From Acidihalobacter prosperus (GTDB lineage: Bacteria > Pseudomonadota > Gammaproteobacteria > DSM-5130 > Acidihalobacteraceae), in assembly GCF_000754095.2 (NCBI RefSeq), contig NZ_JQSG02000006.1:45650-109649 (forward strand): 64,000 bases of DNA. Direction: 5' to 3'. Each line of letters starts with the position of its first letter. Positions within the stretch are counted from its first letter, which is position 1. The position numbers were made by a program, and so were the translations under genes. The notes below the pieces were generated by a model, which was given only the letters and a program-made list of their open reading frames with translations, ran no database searches and was not told the origin of the DNA. Shown here one piece after another: positions 35,523-44,565 of this stretch.

Positions 35523-37040
35523 TCACGAGGATGCCCCGCCCGCGGTGCCGGCCATCGATGCCGGCACACCCTTGACCGGCTGGTGCCACCAGCCGCCGCC
35601 AAGGGCGAGCAGCAAGGAAGCGGTGTCCTGGTAGCGCTGCGCCTGCGCCTTGAGGTAGGCGATCTTGGCGTCGTTGTACTGCACCTCGGAGGCGAGCAGC
35701 GACAGGTAATCGGTGGCGCCGGTGCGGTACTGGTATTCGGCCAGGTCGAGCGCCTGGCGCGCGTCGTCCAGCGCGGTGCGCTGCGCGGACAGCGCGTCGG
35801 CGTCGTTCTGCACGGCGCGCAGCGCATTGGCCACCTGCTGGAAGGCGCCCAGCACCGTCACCCGGTAGTTGGCGAACTCGCCCTCGAACACCGCCTTGGC
35901 CTCGCGCTCCTGGGCATTCAGCTTGCCGCCCTCGAAGATCGGCTGCACCAGCGAGGCCGCCAGGCTCCAGACCGTGCTCGCCGGGCTGAACAGCAGGCGC
36001 GTGGCATTGCTGGCATAACCGAAGTTGCCGGTCAGCTGCAGCGTGGGGAAAAATTCGGCGCGCGACTCGCCGACCAGCGCGGCGGCGTAGCGGATCTGAC
36101 GCTCGGCCGCCTGCACGTCGGGACGCTGCTTGACCAGCTCGGACGGCAGGCTGAGCGGTATGCGCTTGGGCAAATGCAGTTCGGCGAGCGTGAACGGCTT
36201 GCCGTGCCACTGGCTCGGATAGGCGCCCACCAGGATCGCCATCTCGTGGCGATATACGGCGAGCTGCTGCATCAACGGCGGCAGCATGGCCTCGCTGCTG
36301 GCAAGCTGCGCCTGCTGGTTGATCACGTTGAGCTGGCTGACCGAGCCGGCCTTGTACTGCGTCTGCGTGAGCTTGAGCAGCTGACGCTCCTGGCGAATGA
36401 TCTGCCGTGTGGCGTCGATCTGCGCGCGCACGGCGGCCTCGCCGATCGCCGCGGCCACCACATTGCCGCTGAGCGACAGGCCGGCGGCCTCGAGCTGGTA
36501 GCGCTGGTATTCGACCTGCGCCTCGCTGCCCTGGTAAACCAGGCGATTGACGCCGAAGATATCGGGGTAGTAACTCACCCCCACGCCGCCGGTGAACAGC
36601 GAATACGTGTACGAGGTCGACTTGCCGCCGCCGCTCTGCACCACGGACTTGGCGCGCTGCGCACCGAGATTGGCGCTCACCTGCGGATAGAATACGCTGG
36701 CGTCGATCGCGGCCACCGCTTCGGCCTGATGCAGCTGCGCGCGCGCCATGTCCAGCGTCGGATTGTGCGCCATCGCCTGTTTCACCAGCGCGTCGAGACG
36801 CGGCGAGTGGAACAGATGCCACCAGGCCTGATGCAGGTTTTTACCGTATTCGAGCATCTGCGCGCCGCCGCCCTTGCCCATGCTCGCGGCCGTTTCGTGC
36901 GGCGCGGGGCCGGCGGTGTACCCGTCCTTGCCCGGGCCGGCGGGGAGATGGATCGGCGGCTCGAAGCCGCAGGCGGACAGCGACGCCCCCAGCACCAGCA
37001 GGCCCAAGGGTTTTAGCGTCGTTCGAATGATGTCTGGCAC
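35523..37040 (-). CDS. RND efflux outer-membrane lipoprotein (NodT/OprM family)
   Basis: 505 residues. The signal peptide ends in the lipobox LSAC, so the protein is lipid-anchored. Two OEP repeats are visible (ALVKQAMAHNPTLDMARAQL and the corresponding QAAERQIRYAAALVGESRAE), with YQRYQLEAAGLSLSGNVVAA typical of NodT factors. It forms the trimeric tunnel for the pump. First gene of the operon; a TetR-type palindrome lies 21 bp upstream of the start codon. Confidence 0.92.
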   Translation of the reverse strand: MPDIIRTTLKPLGLLVLGASLSACGFEPPIHLPAGPGKDGYTAGPAPHETAASMGKGGGAQMLEYGKNLHQAWWHLFHSPRLDALVKQAMAHNPTLDMARAQLHQAEAVAAIDASVFYPQVSANLGAQRAKSVVQSGGGKSTSYTYSLFTGGVGVSYYPDIFGVNRLVYQGSEAQVEYQRYQLEAAGLSLSGNVVAAAIGEAAVRAQIDATRQIIRQERQLLKLTQTQYKAGSVSQLNVINQQAQLASSEAMLPPLMQQLAVYRHEMAILVGAYPSQWHGKPFTLAELHLPKRIPLSLPSELVKQRPDVQAAERQIRYAAALVGESRAEFFPTLQLTGNFGYASNATRLLFSPASTVWSLAASLVQPIFEGGKLNAQEREAKAVFEGEFANYRVTVLGAFQQVANALRAVQNDADALSAQRTALDDARQALDLAEYQYRTGATDYLSLLASEVQYNDAKIAYLKAQAQRYQDTASLLLALGGGWWHQPVKGVPASMAGTAGGASS

Positions 37041-37060
37041 GGCTGAGCTCTCATTCCGGT

Positions 37061-37084
37061 TACATACCGACCGGTCGGACTGTA
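37061..37084. promoter_or_regulatory. TetR-family-type operator upstream of the RND operon
   Basis: A 12-bp perfect palindrome CCGACCGGTCGG (37067-37078) extends with matching outer arms (TACA at 37061 and TGTA at 37081) to a 24-bp imperfect dyad. ACCGACCGGTCGGT-like sites are bound by TetR/AcrR repressors of RND pumps. It overlaps the expected promoter of the operon, but no tetR-type gene is present in the window. Confidence 0.7.
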
Positions 37085-37316
37085 CTGTTTGACGGGCCTG
37101 TAGTCAAAGCATTCCTGCACTCCGACGGGCTTCACGGCGATCGATTCTGCTAATGACGGCATAGCCCATCCCGGGTGTCGCAACGCGCCACGATCCGCGT
37201 GCCGGATGGGCACGTCGGCATTTGTCGTCATCGGGGAATGTCGTTCTGGCGTCGCTTGGCTCAAGTTTGACTATTGTGCCGGCGATAAGTTGCACTCGTA
37301 TCACAGGGCCGCGGCA

Positions 37317-38156
37317 TCACTCCGCATTCAGGTTGCGGTAGCCCTCGAAACGCATGGTGATCACCAGTTTGACGCGCGAGGTCTGCTTGCCCATTTTCTC
37401 CGGAAACGGCGCAAACGGCGCGGACATGTGCACGATGTTGCCGGCCACCTTGTCCAGCGCCGGATTGCCCGAGGAGTCGAGGAGCTTGTAGCCGATCAGC
37501 TGGCCGCGGCGGCCGATCACCACCAGCACGCGCGTATCGCCGACCAGATTGCCGGGATAGTTCATGTCGCCCACGTACTGCAGCTTGCGCAGCACCGAGG
37601 CGAGATAGAAGCGCGCGACCAGGGTGTGCGGGTCGTGGATCTGCGGCAGTTCCGAGCGACTGATGGTCGAGGCGACGGCGGCATTGATCGACGCGTTCAG
37701 CTTGGCCATGTCGAGCGGCTTGTTCGCGGACGACGGCGGTGGCGCATGGGACGACTTGCCCTGCGCCGGCTTGGCGGGCAGGGACACGCGCGGTTCCGGC
37801 TGGCCGGCCGATTCGCTGGGCGGCTGCGCGGCACGCGGCGCGGCGGACCGCGACGGCGCCTTCGGCGCGTGCGCCGGCGGCTTGGGCGCGGGCTGCGGGG
37901 TGGCATGCGCCGGCGGCGCGGTTGGCCGATGCGGCGACGGTCGCGAAAAGATCGAGCCCTTCGAGGCCGGCAGCTCGTAAATGCGCGCGTCCACCGGCGG
38001 GGGCGGCGGCTTCGCCGGCGCGCTCACGCGCAGCCAGCGGCCGACACCCAGTATGGCCAGCAGCACCAGCAGCAGCGCCAGCGGCACGATCCAGAACAGC
38101 CGGCGCATCGGATCGTCCGGCGGCGTATACCCCCAGGCGGTCTGCTGCGCGCTCAT
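37317..38156 (-). CDS. tonB: TonB-like energy transducer
   Basis: 279 residues. A single N-terminal membrane helix (FWIVPLALLLVLLAILGVG, residues ~21-39) is followed by a long Pro/Ala/Lys-rich periplasmic spacer (~45-145). The C-terminal domain has the TonB pattern (YPGNLVGDTRVLVVIGRRGQ, LLDSSGNPALDKVAGNIV, AFRRFRF-like end). It delivers proton-motive force to outer-membrane receptors together with ExbB and ExbD encoded immediately upstream; its start overlaps the exbD stop. No TonB-dependent receptor is in the window. Confidence 0.87.
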   Translation of the reverse strand: MSAQQTAWGYTPPDDPMRRLFWIVPLALLLVLLAILGVGRWLRVSAPAKPPPPPVDARIYELPASKGSIFSRPSPHRPTAPPAHATPQPAPKPPAHAPKAPSRSAAPRAAQPPSESAGQPEPRVSLPAKPAQGKSSHAPPPSSANKPLDMAKLNASINAAVASTISRSELPQIHDPHTLVARFYLASVLRKLQYVGDMNYPGNLVGDTRVLVVIGRRGQLIGYKLLDSSGNPALDKVAGNIVHMSAPFAPFPEKMGKQTSRVKLVITMRFEGYRNLNAE

Positions 38157-38557
38157 TTTTTCTGCACGGCGATGAGAAAATGCTCGACGCCGGCATGCCG
38201 CGCCTCCAGCATGGCGCGCACCACCACGCCCTCGCGGGCGTTTTCATCGGCGGCGACGATCACCGAGGTCTGGTGGTGCTGCTGCAGCATCGCGTGCAGA
38301 CGTGCCGTCAGATCCGCGAGCGTGACCTGGGTCTGATTGAGATAGATCTTGTCGTCATGCGTCACCGTAAGCGTCACCGGCGCCACCGGCTGGCTCTTCT
38401 CGGCGCTGCCCTTGGGCAGGTTGACCGGCAGCGAATGCAGGTTCTGCATCGACAGCGAGGCGAGCATGAAGGTCGCCAGCAGGAAGAACATCACGTCGAT
38501 CATCGGGATGATCTCGATGCGCCCCCGGCGGGCGGCGCGCGATCTACGCAGCTTCAT
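38153..38557 (-). CDS. exbD: ExbD/TolR family proton-channel protein
   Basis: 134 residues from the ATG at 38557, chosen because MKLRRSRAARRGRIEIIP is the typical start; an upstream in-frame ATG would add eight residues. One membrane helix contains the essential Asp (IPMIDVMFFLLATFML), followed by a periplasmic domain (VTLTVTHDDKIYLNQ). It overlaps exbB by 14 bp and tonB by four bases. Confidence 0.92.
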   Translation of the reverse strand: MKLRRSRAARRGRIEIIPMIDVMFFLLATFMLASLSMQNLHSLPVNLPKGSAEKSQPVAPVTLTVTHDDKIYLNQTQVTLADLTARLHAMLQQHHQTSVIVAADENAREGVVVRAMLEARHAGVEHFLIAVQKK

Positions 38558-39197
38558 CGGCGGCTCCGCGGGTCTCCGCATCGAGGCGCGCGCGGTCGAG
38601 CAGGCGGGTGCCGATGCGTTCCATCTCGTCCATCGTGCGGCTTTGCAGGCGCGAGAAATAGTTGTAGCCGAACAGCGCGATGACGGCGATCACGAGGCCG
38701 ACCGCGGTGGCGATCAGCGCTTCAGCCACGCCCGAGGTCACGCCCTTCGGATCGACCAGGCCATGGCTGCCGAACAGGTTGAAGGCGTGGATCATGCCGT
38801 AGATCGTGCCCAGCAGACCGAGCAGCGGCGCCGCCGTGACGATGGTTTCGAGCATCCACAGCCCGCGGGCCAGGGACTGCTCGATGGACTGCGCCTCGTC
38901 GCTCGCGCGCGACTCCGCCCACCAGGTCGGCCGCTCCCGGTTCTGCAGGATCACGCGCACGAAACGCACGAAGTGGTGATGCGGATTGCTCACCGAGACC
39001 TGGCGTTCGAGATCGGCCCAGCTCTCGCCGAGATTGTCGATCAGGCGCATCAGCGTCGAAGAGGGCCGCGTGAAGCGCCAGTAGACGTAGGTCTTGTCGA
39101 GCAGGATGGCGACCATGAGCACGGCCAGGAACAGCAGCGGATAGATCAGCGGCCCGCCGAACTGCAGCGTGTGCCAGGAAGCGTAAACGTCTTGCAT
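38544..39197 (-). CDS. exbB: ExbB/TolQ/MotA family proton-channel protein
   Basis: 217 residues from the ATG at 39197; the open frame continues upstream but without similarity. Three membrane segments are seen (IYPLLFLAVLMVAILLDKTY, TAAPLLGLLGTIYGMIHAF and LIATAVGLVIAVIALFGYN), matching ExbB. With ExbD it forms the proton-driven motor for TonB. First gene of the exbB-exbD-tonB operon. Confidence 0.92.
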   Translation of the reverse strand: MQDVYASWHTLQFGGPLIYPLLFLAVLMVAILLDKTYVYWRFTRPSSTLMRLIDNLGESWADLERQVSVSNPHHHFVRFVRVILQNRERPTWWAESRASDEAQSIEQSLARGLWMLETIVTAAPLLGLLGTIYGMIHAFNLFGSHGLVDPKGVTSGVAEALIATAVGLVIAVIALFGYNYFSRLQSRTMDEMERIGTRLLDRARLDAETRGAADEAA

Positions 39198-39483
39198 AGG
39201 TGAACACCCGATTCGTGTGGGCGAACGGCGGGCAGCGCGGCGACTCCCGGCATTCGTGCGGACTATTGTGGGATAAGGCCGCCCCCGCATGCAAAGCGCG
39301 GCCCGGCGCGCAGGGGAGCGGGCACAAAGCCTACGCCGTCGCCGATGCGTAGGGAATAGCCGTCCGGTCTGCTCGGCGGATATTTTTGTTGGAATCTGTG
39401 ACCCGCCCGCATTCACAAGCCCGACGGCATTGGGTAAGGTCGACGCTTTCCCGCCGCGGCCGCGGCCCAGACGGACGAAGCGC

Positions 39484-39993
39484 ATGCACCTGCAGATATT
39501 CGCCACCGGCGGCACCCTCGACAAGGTCTATCACGATGCGCTTTCCGACTACCGCATCGGCGACCCGGTCGCGCCCGGCATCCTCGAGGAAGGCCGCGTC
39601 GATTTCCGCTACGACGTCGAGAGCCTGTTGAAAAAGGACAGCCTGGAACTGACCGACGACGACCGCGCGCTGATCCGCGCCCGCGTCGCGGCCTGCCCGC
39701 ACCGCCACATCGTCATCACCCACGGCACCGACACCATGACCGAAACCGCCGCGGCCCTGGCCGGCATCGCCGACAGGATCATCGTGCTCACCGGCGCAAT
39801 GCAGCCCGCGCGCTTTCGCAACAGCGACGCGGCGTTCAACCTCGGTCTCGCCGTCGGCGCCGCGCAAAGCCTGCCCGCCGGCATCTACATCGCCATGAGC
39901 GGGCGCATCTTCGAGGCCGGGAGCGTGCGCAAGAATCGCGCGGCAGGCCGCTTCGAAACCCTCGCCGACGACCGTCACCCGGAGACCCCATGA
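39484..39993 (+). CDS. Single-domain asparaginase-like protein
   Basis: 169 residues containing only the N-terminal domain of bacterial L-asparaginases. The two catalytic threonine motifs are present: IFATGGTLDK (first Thr) and IVITHGTDTMTETA (second Thr), followed by IIVLTGAMQPARF. The C-terminal dimerisation domain of ordinary ~330-residue asparaginases is absent, as in a known group of short proteins. It overlaps the MOSC gene by ATGA. Hydrolysis of asparagine is possible but unproven without the second domain. Confidence 0.8.
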   Translation: MHLQIFATGGTLDKVYHDALSDYRIGDPVAPGILEEGRVDFRYDVESLLKKDSLELTDDDRALIRARVAACPHRHIVITHGTDTMTETAAALAGIADRIIVLTGAMQPARFRNSDAAFNLGLAVGAAQSLPAGIYIAMSGRIFEAGSVRKNRAAGRFETLADDRHPETP

Positions 39994-40784
39994 GCCCCGT
40001 CATCGAACGCCTCTACCGCTACCCCGTCAAGGGCCTCAGTCCCGAGGCGCTCCGGAGCGTGGCCCTCGAAACCGGGCGCTGCCTGCCGCACGACCGCCGT
40101 TTCGCCCTCGCCCGCAGCGACGCGCCCTTCGACCCGGCGCAGCCCGTTCATCTGCCCAAGACGAACTTCTTCATGCTGATGCGCGACGAACGCCTGGCCG
40201 AGCTGGACACCCGCCTCGACACCGCCAGCGGCCGCTTCGAGATCACGCGGCGCGGCGAGCCGCTGCTCTGCGCCGATCTCGACGAGCCCGCCGGGCGGAC
40301 CGCCGTCGAGACCTTTTTCGCAGATTTCCTCGACGGCGCGCCCGGCCTGCCCCCGCGGCTGGTCGAGGCGCCCGGCCACGCCTTCGGCGACGCCCGCCGG
40401 CGACCCAACGCGCAGACCGGGCAGTACGTTTCGCTGATCAATCTCGCCAGCATCGACGCGCTGGCCGAACGCGTCGGCGCCGCACTCGACCCGCTGCGCT
40501 TTCGCGCCAACGTCTATTTCTCCGGCCTGCCGGCCTGGCGCGAACTCGACTGGGTCGGGGGCCACATCCGCATCGGCGACGCGCGCCTGCACGTGGTCTC
40601 GCCGATCACCCGCTGCGCCGCCACCACGGTCAATCCCGCCACCGCGCAGCGCGACGTGGACGTGCCGCGCGAACTGATGCGACACTTCGAGCACAACTAC
40701 ATGGGCGTGTATGTGGAAGTGCTGCATGGCGGCACGCTCGCCGTGGGCGACGGCCTGCTTGCGGAACCCGTCCAGCCCGCCTGA
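39990..40784 (+). CDS. MOSC domain protein (YcbX/MARC-like)
   Basis: 264 residues. An N-terminal MOSC beta-barrel domain (IERLYRYPVKGLSPEALRSV, HDRRFALARS) is followed by the MOSC core with the conserved Cys that binds the molybdenum cofactor (SPITRCAATTVNPATAQRD). Proteins of this type reduce N-hydroxylated compounds, such as N-hydroxylated nucleobases, using a molybdenum cofactor. It is cotranscribed with the short asparaginase-like gene. A link to the molybdenum locus at 15-25 kb is speculative. Confidence 0.85.
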   Translation: MSPVIERLYRYPVKGLSPEALRSVALETGRCLPHDRRFALARSDAPFDPAQPVHLPKTNFFMLMRDERLAELDTRLDTASGRFEITRRGEPLLCADLDEPAGRTAVETFFADFLDGAPGLPPRLVEAPGHAFGDARRRPNAQTGQYVSLINLASIDALAERVGAALDPLRFRANVYFSGLPAWRELDWVGGHIRIGDARLHVVSPITRCAATTVNPATAQRDVDVPRELMRHFEHNYMGVYVEVLHGGTLAVGDGLLAEPVQPA

Positions 40785-40849
40785 CCCGCCGCGCCCACGT
40801 GTCGGCGAGGCATGCCATGCCCCGCCGTCAACCACCCGGAGCCATACGC

Positions 40850-41605
40850 ATGCCCCAGCCGCTGAAGCGCCACCCGCCGGTCGCCCTGGTGACCGGCGCC
40901 ACCTCGGGCATCGGCCGCGCGGTCGCCCTGCGCCTAGCCCGGGACGGTTATGCCGTCATCGTGCACTCGCGCTCGTCCGCCGAGGCCGGGCGGGCGCTGG
41001 CGGACTCGCTCGACACGGCCTGCTACATCCAGGCCGACCTCGCCCATGACGAGGAACGCTTCCGTCTCGTAAAGGAGGCGACGGACCGCTGGGGACGCCT
41101 CGACGTGCTCGTCAACAATGCCGGCGTCAGCCGCGTCATTCCGCACGACGACCTGCTGGCGGCGACGCCGGCCGACTGGCAGATGCTGCACGACATCAAC
41201 GTGGTCGCACCCTTCCGCCTGGTCGCCGCCGCGGAATCGGCGCTGCGCGAGGCGGCCCGGCACGGCCGTTCCGGCTGCGTCGTCAACATCAGCTCGCATG
41301 CCGGCGTGCGTCCCAAGGGGGCCTCGATACCCTATGCCGCGTCGAAGGCCGCGCTCAACCATACCACCCGCCTGCTGGCACGCGCGCTGGCGCCCGACAT
41401 ACGGGTCAACGCCGTCGCCCCCGGCCTGGTCGACACGCCCATGACCGCCGACTGGACCGACGCGCAGCGACTCTGGCGGGAACACGCTCCGATGCGGCGG
41501 GCGGCGCAGCCCGAAGACATCGCGAATAGCGTCGCTCTGTTGATCGCATCCGACTACCTCACCGGCGAAGTCCTGCTCGCCGACGGCGGCCTGAACCTCA
41601 CCTGA
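40850..41605 (+). CDS. Short-chain dehydrogenase/reductase
   Basis: 251 residues from the ATG at 40850 with GGAG upstream. Classical SDR motifs: cofactor loop TGATSGIGRAV, NNAG, the catalytic Ser (VVNISSHAGV) and YAASK, and a C-terminal ADGGLNLT. It resembles 3-oxoacyl-ACP reductases and related NAD(P)-dependent reductases. The substrate is unknown; the gene is not in a clear operon. Confidence 0.87.
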   Translation: MPQPLKRHPPVALVTGATSGIGRAVALRLARDGYAVIVHSRSSAEAGRALADSLDTACYIQADLAHDEERFRLVKEATDRWGRLDVLVNNAGVSRVIPHDDLLAATPADWQMLHDINVVAPFRLVAAAESALREAARHGRSGCVVNISSHAGVRPKGASIPYAASKAALNHTTRLLARALAPDIRVNAVAPGLVDTPMTADWTDAQRLWREHAPMRRAAQPEDIANSVALLIASDYLTGEVLLADGGLNLT

Positions 41606-41627
41606 TTCCGGCGTTTCCCGCGTGCGC

Positions 41628-42080
41628 TCAGCCGCGTTCTACGCAGATGACCAGCACCGAACGATAGCTCTTCCAGCGCACGGGGATCACGTACGGTCGC
41701 AAATCCGAAGGCGGGCGGATATCGGTCAGCTCGCCCTTGAGCGACACCGGCACGGAGATGATGAATTCGGGGCCGAAATAGCGCCTCGCGTTGCCCGAGA
41801 GCGTGTTGGCGATCTCACCGATCATGTCGAGCAGGTAGTCGTCCGAGTGATTCTGCTCGCCCATTTCGATCAGCAGATGACGCATCATCGCGCGCGGGGC
41901 GGAGAAATAGATGCAGCCGCGAAATTCGCCGACGACGCTGATCACGCCGGTGTAGTCGAATATGTCCGGCACCTCGGTATCGGACAGATACGGCGCGTGC
42001 ACCTCGGCCTCCAGCCCGGTGGATTGAGTGAAGTAATGCGTCGTGGCGTCCACGAACACCTGCATTTCCGCTGCATTCAT
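41628..42080 (-). CDS. CheX-like chemotaxis phosphatase
   Basis: 150 residues. The CheC/CheX phosphatase signature with Glu and Asn is seen in GEIANTLSGNARRYFG, and the N-terminal EMQVFVDATTHYFTQSTG is typical of CheX. CheX removes phosphate from CheY-type regulators. The gene overlaps the response-regulator gene by four bases, so the two are functionally linked. Confidence 0.85.
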   Translation of the reverse strand: MNAAEMQVFVDATTHYFTQSTGLEAEVHAPYLSDTEVPDIFDYTGVISVVGEFRGCIYFSAPRAMMRHLLIEMGEQNHSDDYLLDMIGEIANTLSGNARRYFGPEFIISVPVSLKGELTDIRPPSDLRPYVIPVRWKSYRSVLVICVERG

Positions 42081-42460
42081 GCGCGCACCTCCATGGCAAT
42101 CAGTTCCTTGAGCGCCTCGCCCAGTTCCTCGTCCGTGAACGGCTTGCAGATGAAGCCGTGCGCGCCTTTCTTGAGCGCGCGAATGGCCGTGCTCTTGTCG
42201 GCCAGCGCCGACACCACCAGGATGCGCACATCCGGCTTGATCTGTACCAGCGACTCGATGCACTCGATGCCGTCCATTTCCGGCATCGTCAGATCCATGG
42301 TCACGATATCCGGCTGCGTCTGCTTGCACAGGCGCACGGCCTCGAGCCCGTTGGCCGCCAGTCCCGCCACCACGATCTCTTCGCCCAACCCGCCGCGGCG
42401 TGCGATGCCCGCGATCTTGCTGCGGATGATCGTCGAATCGTCCACCACCATGACCTTCAT
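42077..42460 (-). CDS. CheY-like single-domain response regulator
   Basis: 127 residues, receiver domain only. The acidic pocket is D7-D8 (VVDDSTIIR) with phosphoacceptor D56 (VTMDLTMPEMDG); the switch Ser is in LVVSALADK and the conserved Lys in FICKPF. There is no output domain. Located between CheX and a CheA-like kinase with four-base overlaps on both sides, it is presumably phosphorylated by the kinase and dephosphorylated by CheX. Confidence 0.92.
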   Translation of the reverse strand: MKVMVVDDSTIIRSKIAGIARRGGLGEEIVVAGLAANGLEAVRLCKQTQPDIVTMDLTMPEMDGIECIESLVQIKPDVRILVVSALADKSTAIRALKKGAHGFICKPFTDEELGEALKELIAMEVRA

Positions 42461-44565
42461 GACGCCGCCCTCACCGCCGGTTCGACCGCCGCTGGCGCGG
42501 TTTCGAGCTCCATCTGCACCCTGAACTCGGCGAACCGGCCCGGCCGCGTCCCGAGGCCAAGCCGGCCGCCCAGCGCCATCGCGAGCTGCTTGATCACGTC
42601 CATGCCGGCGCCATGGCCGGAGTGCGCATCGGGCGCGTCATTGGTGGAAAAACCGGACTCGAAGATCTTCATCACGATCTGCTTGTCGCTGAGCTCGTCG
42701 AGCTGTTCGGCGCTGTAGCGTCCGCTGCGCAGCAGCGACGCGCGAATGCGCGCGGGCGAGATGCCGCGCCCGTCGTCGCGGCAGCTCAGGTGAAGCTCGC
42801 CGGTGGGATAGCGATCGAGCTTGAGACGGACCTTGCCCGTCGCGGGTTTGCCGGACGCGATGCGTTCCTCGGGCGGTTCGATGCCGTGGGCGACCGCGTT
42901 GCGCACCAGCTGGATGCACATGTCGCGCAGTTTCTGCAGCGCGGGTGCGGGCAGGTCGTCCAGCGCGGGCAATGCGACCTCCAGCGCGACCTGACGGCCG
43001 AGATCGTCCGCCACGCGCGCCGCGAAGCCGGTCAGTTCGCGGGTCCAGCGCTCGGCGGTCGCCGTCGCCGGCTGGCCGATCGAACGCTGGATGTCGGTCA
43101 CGCGATCCAACAGGCCGCGCACCAGACGGATGCGCGCGAGCATCTCGTTGAGCAGGACGGTCACGGGCAGGAATTGCGTGCCGGCGATATTGCGCGCGCC
43201 GCGCAGCGGCATCAGCGCCTTTTCGACCTCGTGCGCCATGTTGCCGAAGGCGTCGATGCCGATCGCGAAGGCGTCGCCCTTGATCGCGTGGATGACCGGA
43301 AAGATGTTTTCCACCGTCTGCGCATGGCCGGCGGTATCCTGGCTGCCCTTGAGCAGCGCGTTCACGGACAGCAGCCCCTGCTCGGTCTTTTGCATGAATT
43401 CGGCCGTCTGCGCGGCGTCGCCCTTGAGCAGACCGACCAGCAGCTCGACCTCCTCCTGCGAACGCTTGTTGGCCAGCTCGACCTCCTTTTCCAGCCGCAC
43501 CTGCTCGGTGATGTCGCTGAGGCTGCCGAGCACGTGCGATATGGCGCCGTCGACATAGACGCGCGTGAAGGCCAGGCTCAGATAGCGCGTCTCGAAGGCG
43601 CCGTCCTCGCGCGGGAAATGCACCTCGACCCGTTCCAGCGGGTTGAGATCCGTGGTCAGACGTTCGCGGATGCGATCCTCGAACAGCAGACCGAGATATT
43701 CGCGCGCCACGCCCAGGGTTTCGGCATCGGCGATATCCTCGAACAGATGGATGAAATCCTCCTCGCCGGACAGCGGCTTGCGAATGATCTCCGAAAGCGC
43801 CCTGGAGTATTGCGAACCGATGCGCATGTCGCGGTCGAGCAGGAAAAAACCCTCGTTCACGGTATCGAGGATTTCCGTGGTCTCGCGACGGGCGGTTTCC
43901 GCCTCGGCGTCGCTGCGCCGCAGCTTGCGAATGAAATGGAACAGGATGAAAGCGAAATTCAGCAAGGCCAGCACGATGCCGCCGGTCTGGATCGCGCGCA
44001 GATGCGAGGCCTTGTCCTGCGCCAGCGCCGCCAGCCGCGTGGTCAGGCCATTCATCAGCTTGAGCAGTTCGAGATTGTGCGCGATCAGCAGCCCGGCCGC
44101 GGTATTGAGCGCGCCGGCTGCGGGATTGTCGCGACTGGCATCGCCGATCGCGCGCTTGAGCGGCAGCCAGATGCCGCGTGCGGTTTCCAGCAGGTGTCTC
44201 GCTTCGGGATCCGCTTCGCGGGTCAGCACCGCGGGCCGGCCGTTGGTGTCCGTCACCGCGCCGCCGCGGTAAAAGGCCTCCAGCGTCGTATCGAACATCG
44301 CGGTCGTCGCGACCAGTTCGCGGCGTGCCTTGTCGTAAATCGTGCCGCCGGGCGCCGCGGTCTGCATTTCCAGCAGATCCTTGGTCATACGCTGCGAGAG
44401 CATGCGCTGGCGGCCGGCGAGATTGATCGCCACCGCCTCCGAGGAAATCTGGTACGACGTGTAGAAATTGATCATCAGCACGCCCAGGTCGAAGACCAGG
44501 AACAGTGCGATGGCCAAGACGATATCGGCGTATTTGCCGCCGAGTACGCGCTTCACTGAAAACAT
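42457..44565 (-). CDS. Membrane-bound CheA-like histidine kinase with PilJ-type sensor, PAS, Hpt and ATPase domains
   Basis: 702 residues. A first membrane helix (residues ~13-33), then a PilJ/NarX-type periplasmic domain (INLAGRQRMLSQRMTKDLLE), a second helix (~195-215), a PAS domain (~230-355: ILDTVNEGFFLLDRDMRIG), a linker coiled coil, an Hpt-type segment with phosphorylatable H426 (PVIHAIKGDAFAIG) and a C-terminal HATPase_c (LVRNAVAHGIEPPEER, DDGRGI, GAGMDVIKQL). No HisKA dimerisation domain or CheW-like domain is seen. It forms a compact three-gene system with the CheY and CheX genes. The signal is unknown. Confidence 0.85.
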   Translation of the reverse strand: MFSVKRVLGGKYADIVLAIALFLVFDLGVLMINFYTSYQISSEAVAINLAGRQRMLSQRMTKDLLEMQTAAPGGTIYDKARRELVATTAMFDTTLEAFYRGGAVTDTNGRPAVLTREADPEARHLLETARGIWLPLKRAIGDASRDNPAAGALNTAAGLLIAHNLELLKLMNGLTTRLAALAQDKASHLRAIQTGGIVLALLNFAFILFHFIRKLRRSDAEAETARRETTEILDTVNEGFFLLDRDMRIGSQYSRALSEIIRKPLSGEEDFIHLFEDIADAETLGVAREYLGLLFEDRIRERLTTDLNPLERVEVHFPREDGAFETRYLSLAFTRVYVDGAISHVLGSLSDITEQVRLEKEVELANKRSQEEVELLVGLLKGDAAQTAEFMQKTEQGLLSVNALLKGSQDTAGHAQTVENIFPVIHAIKGDAFAIGIDAFGNMAHEVEKALMPLRGARNIAGTQFLPVTVLLNEMLARIRLVRGLLDRVTDIQRSIGQPATATAERWTRELTGFAARVADDLGRQVALEVALPALDDLPAPALQKLRDMCIQLVRNAVAHGIEPPEERIASGKPATGKVRLKLDRYPTGELHLSCRDDGRGISPARIRASLLRSGRYSAEQLDELSDKQIVMKIFESGFSTNDAPDAHSGHGAGMDVIKQLAMALGGRLGLGTRPGRFAEFRVQMELETAPAAVEPAVRAAS

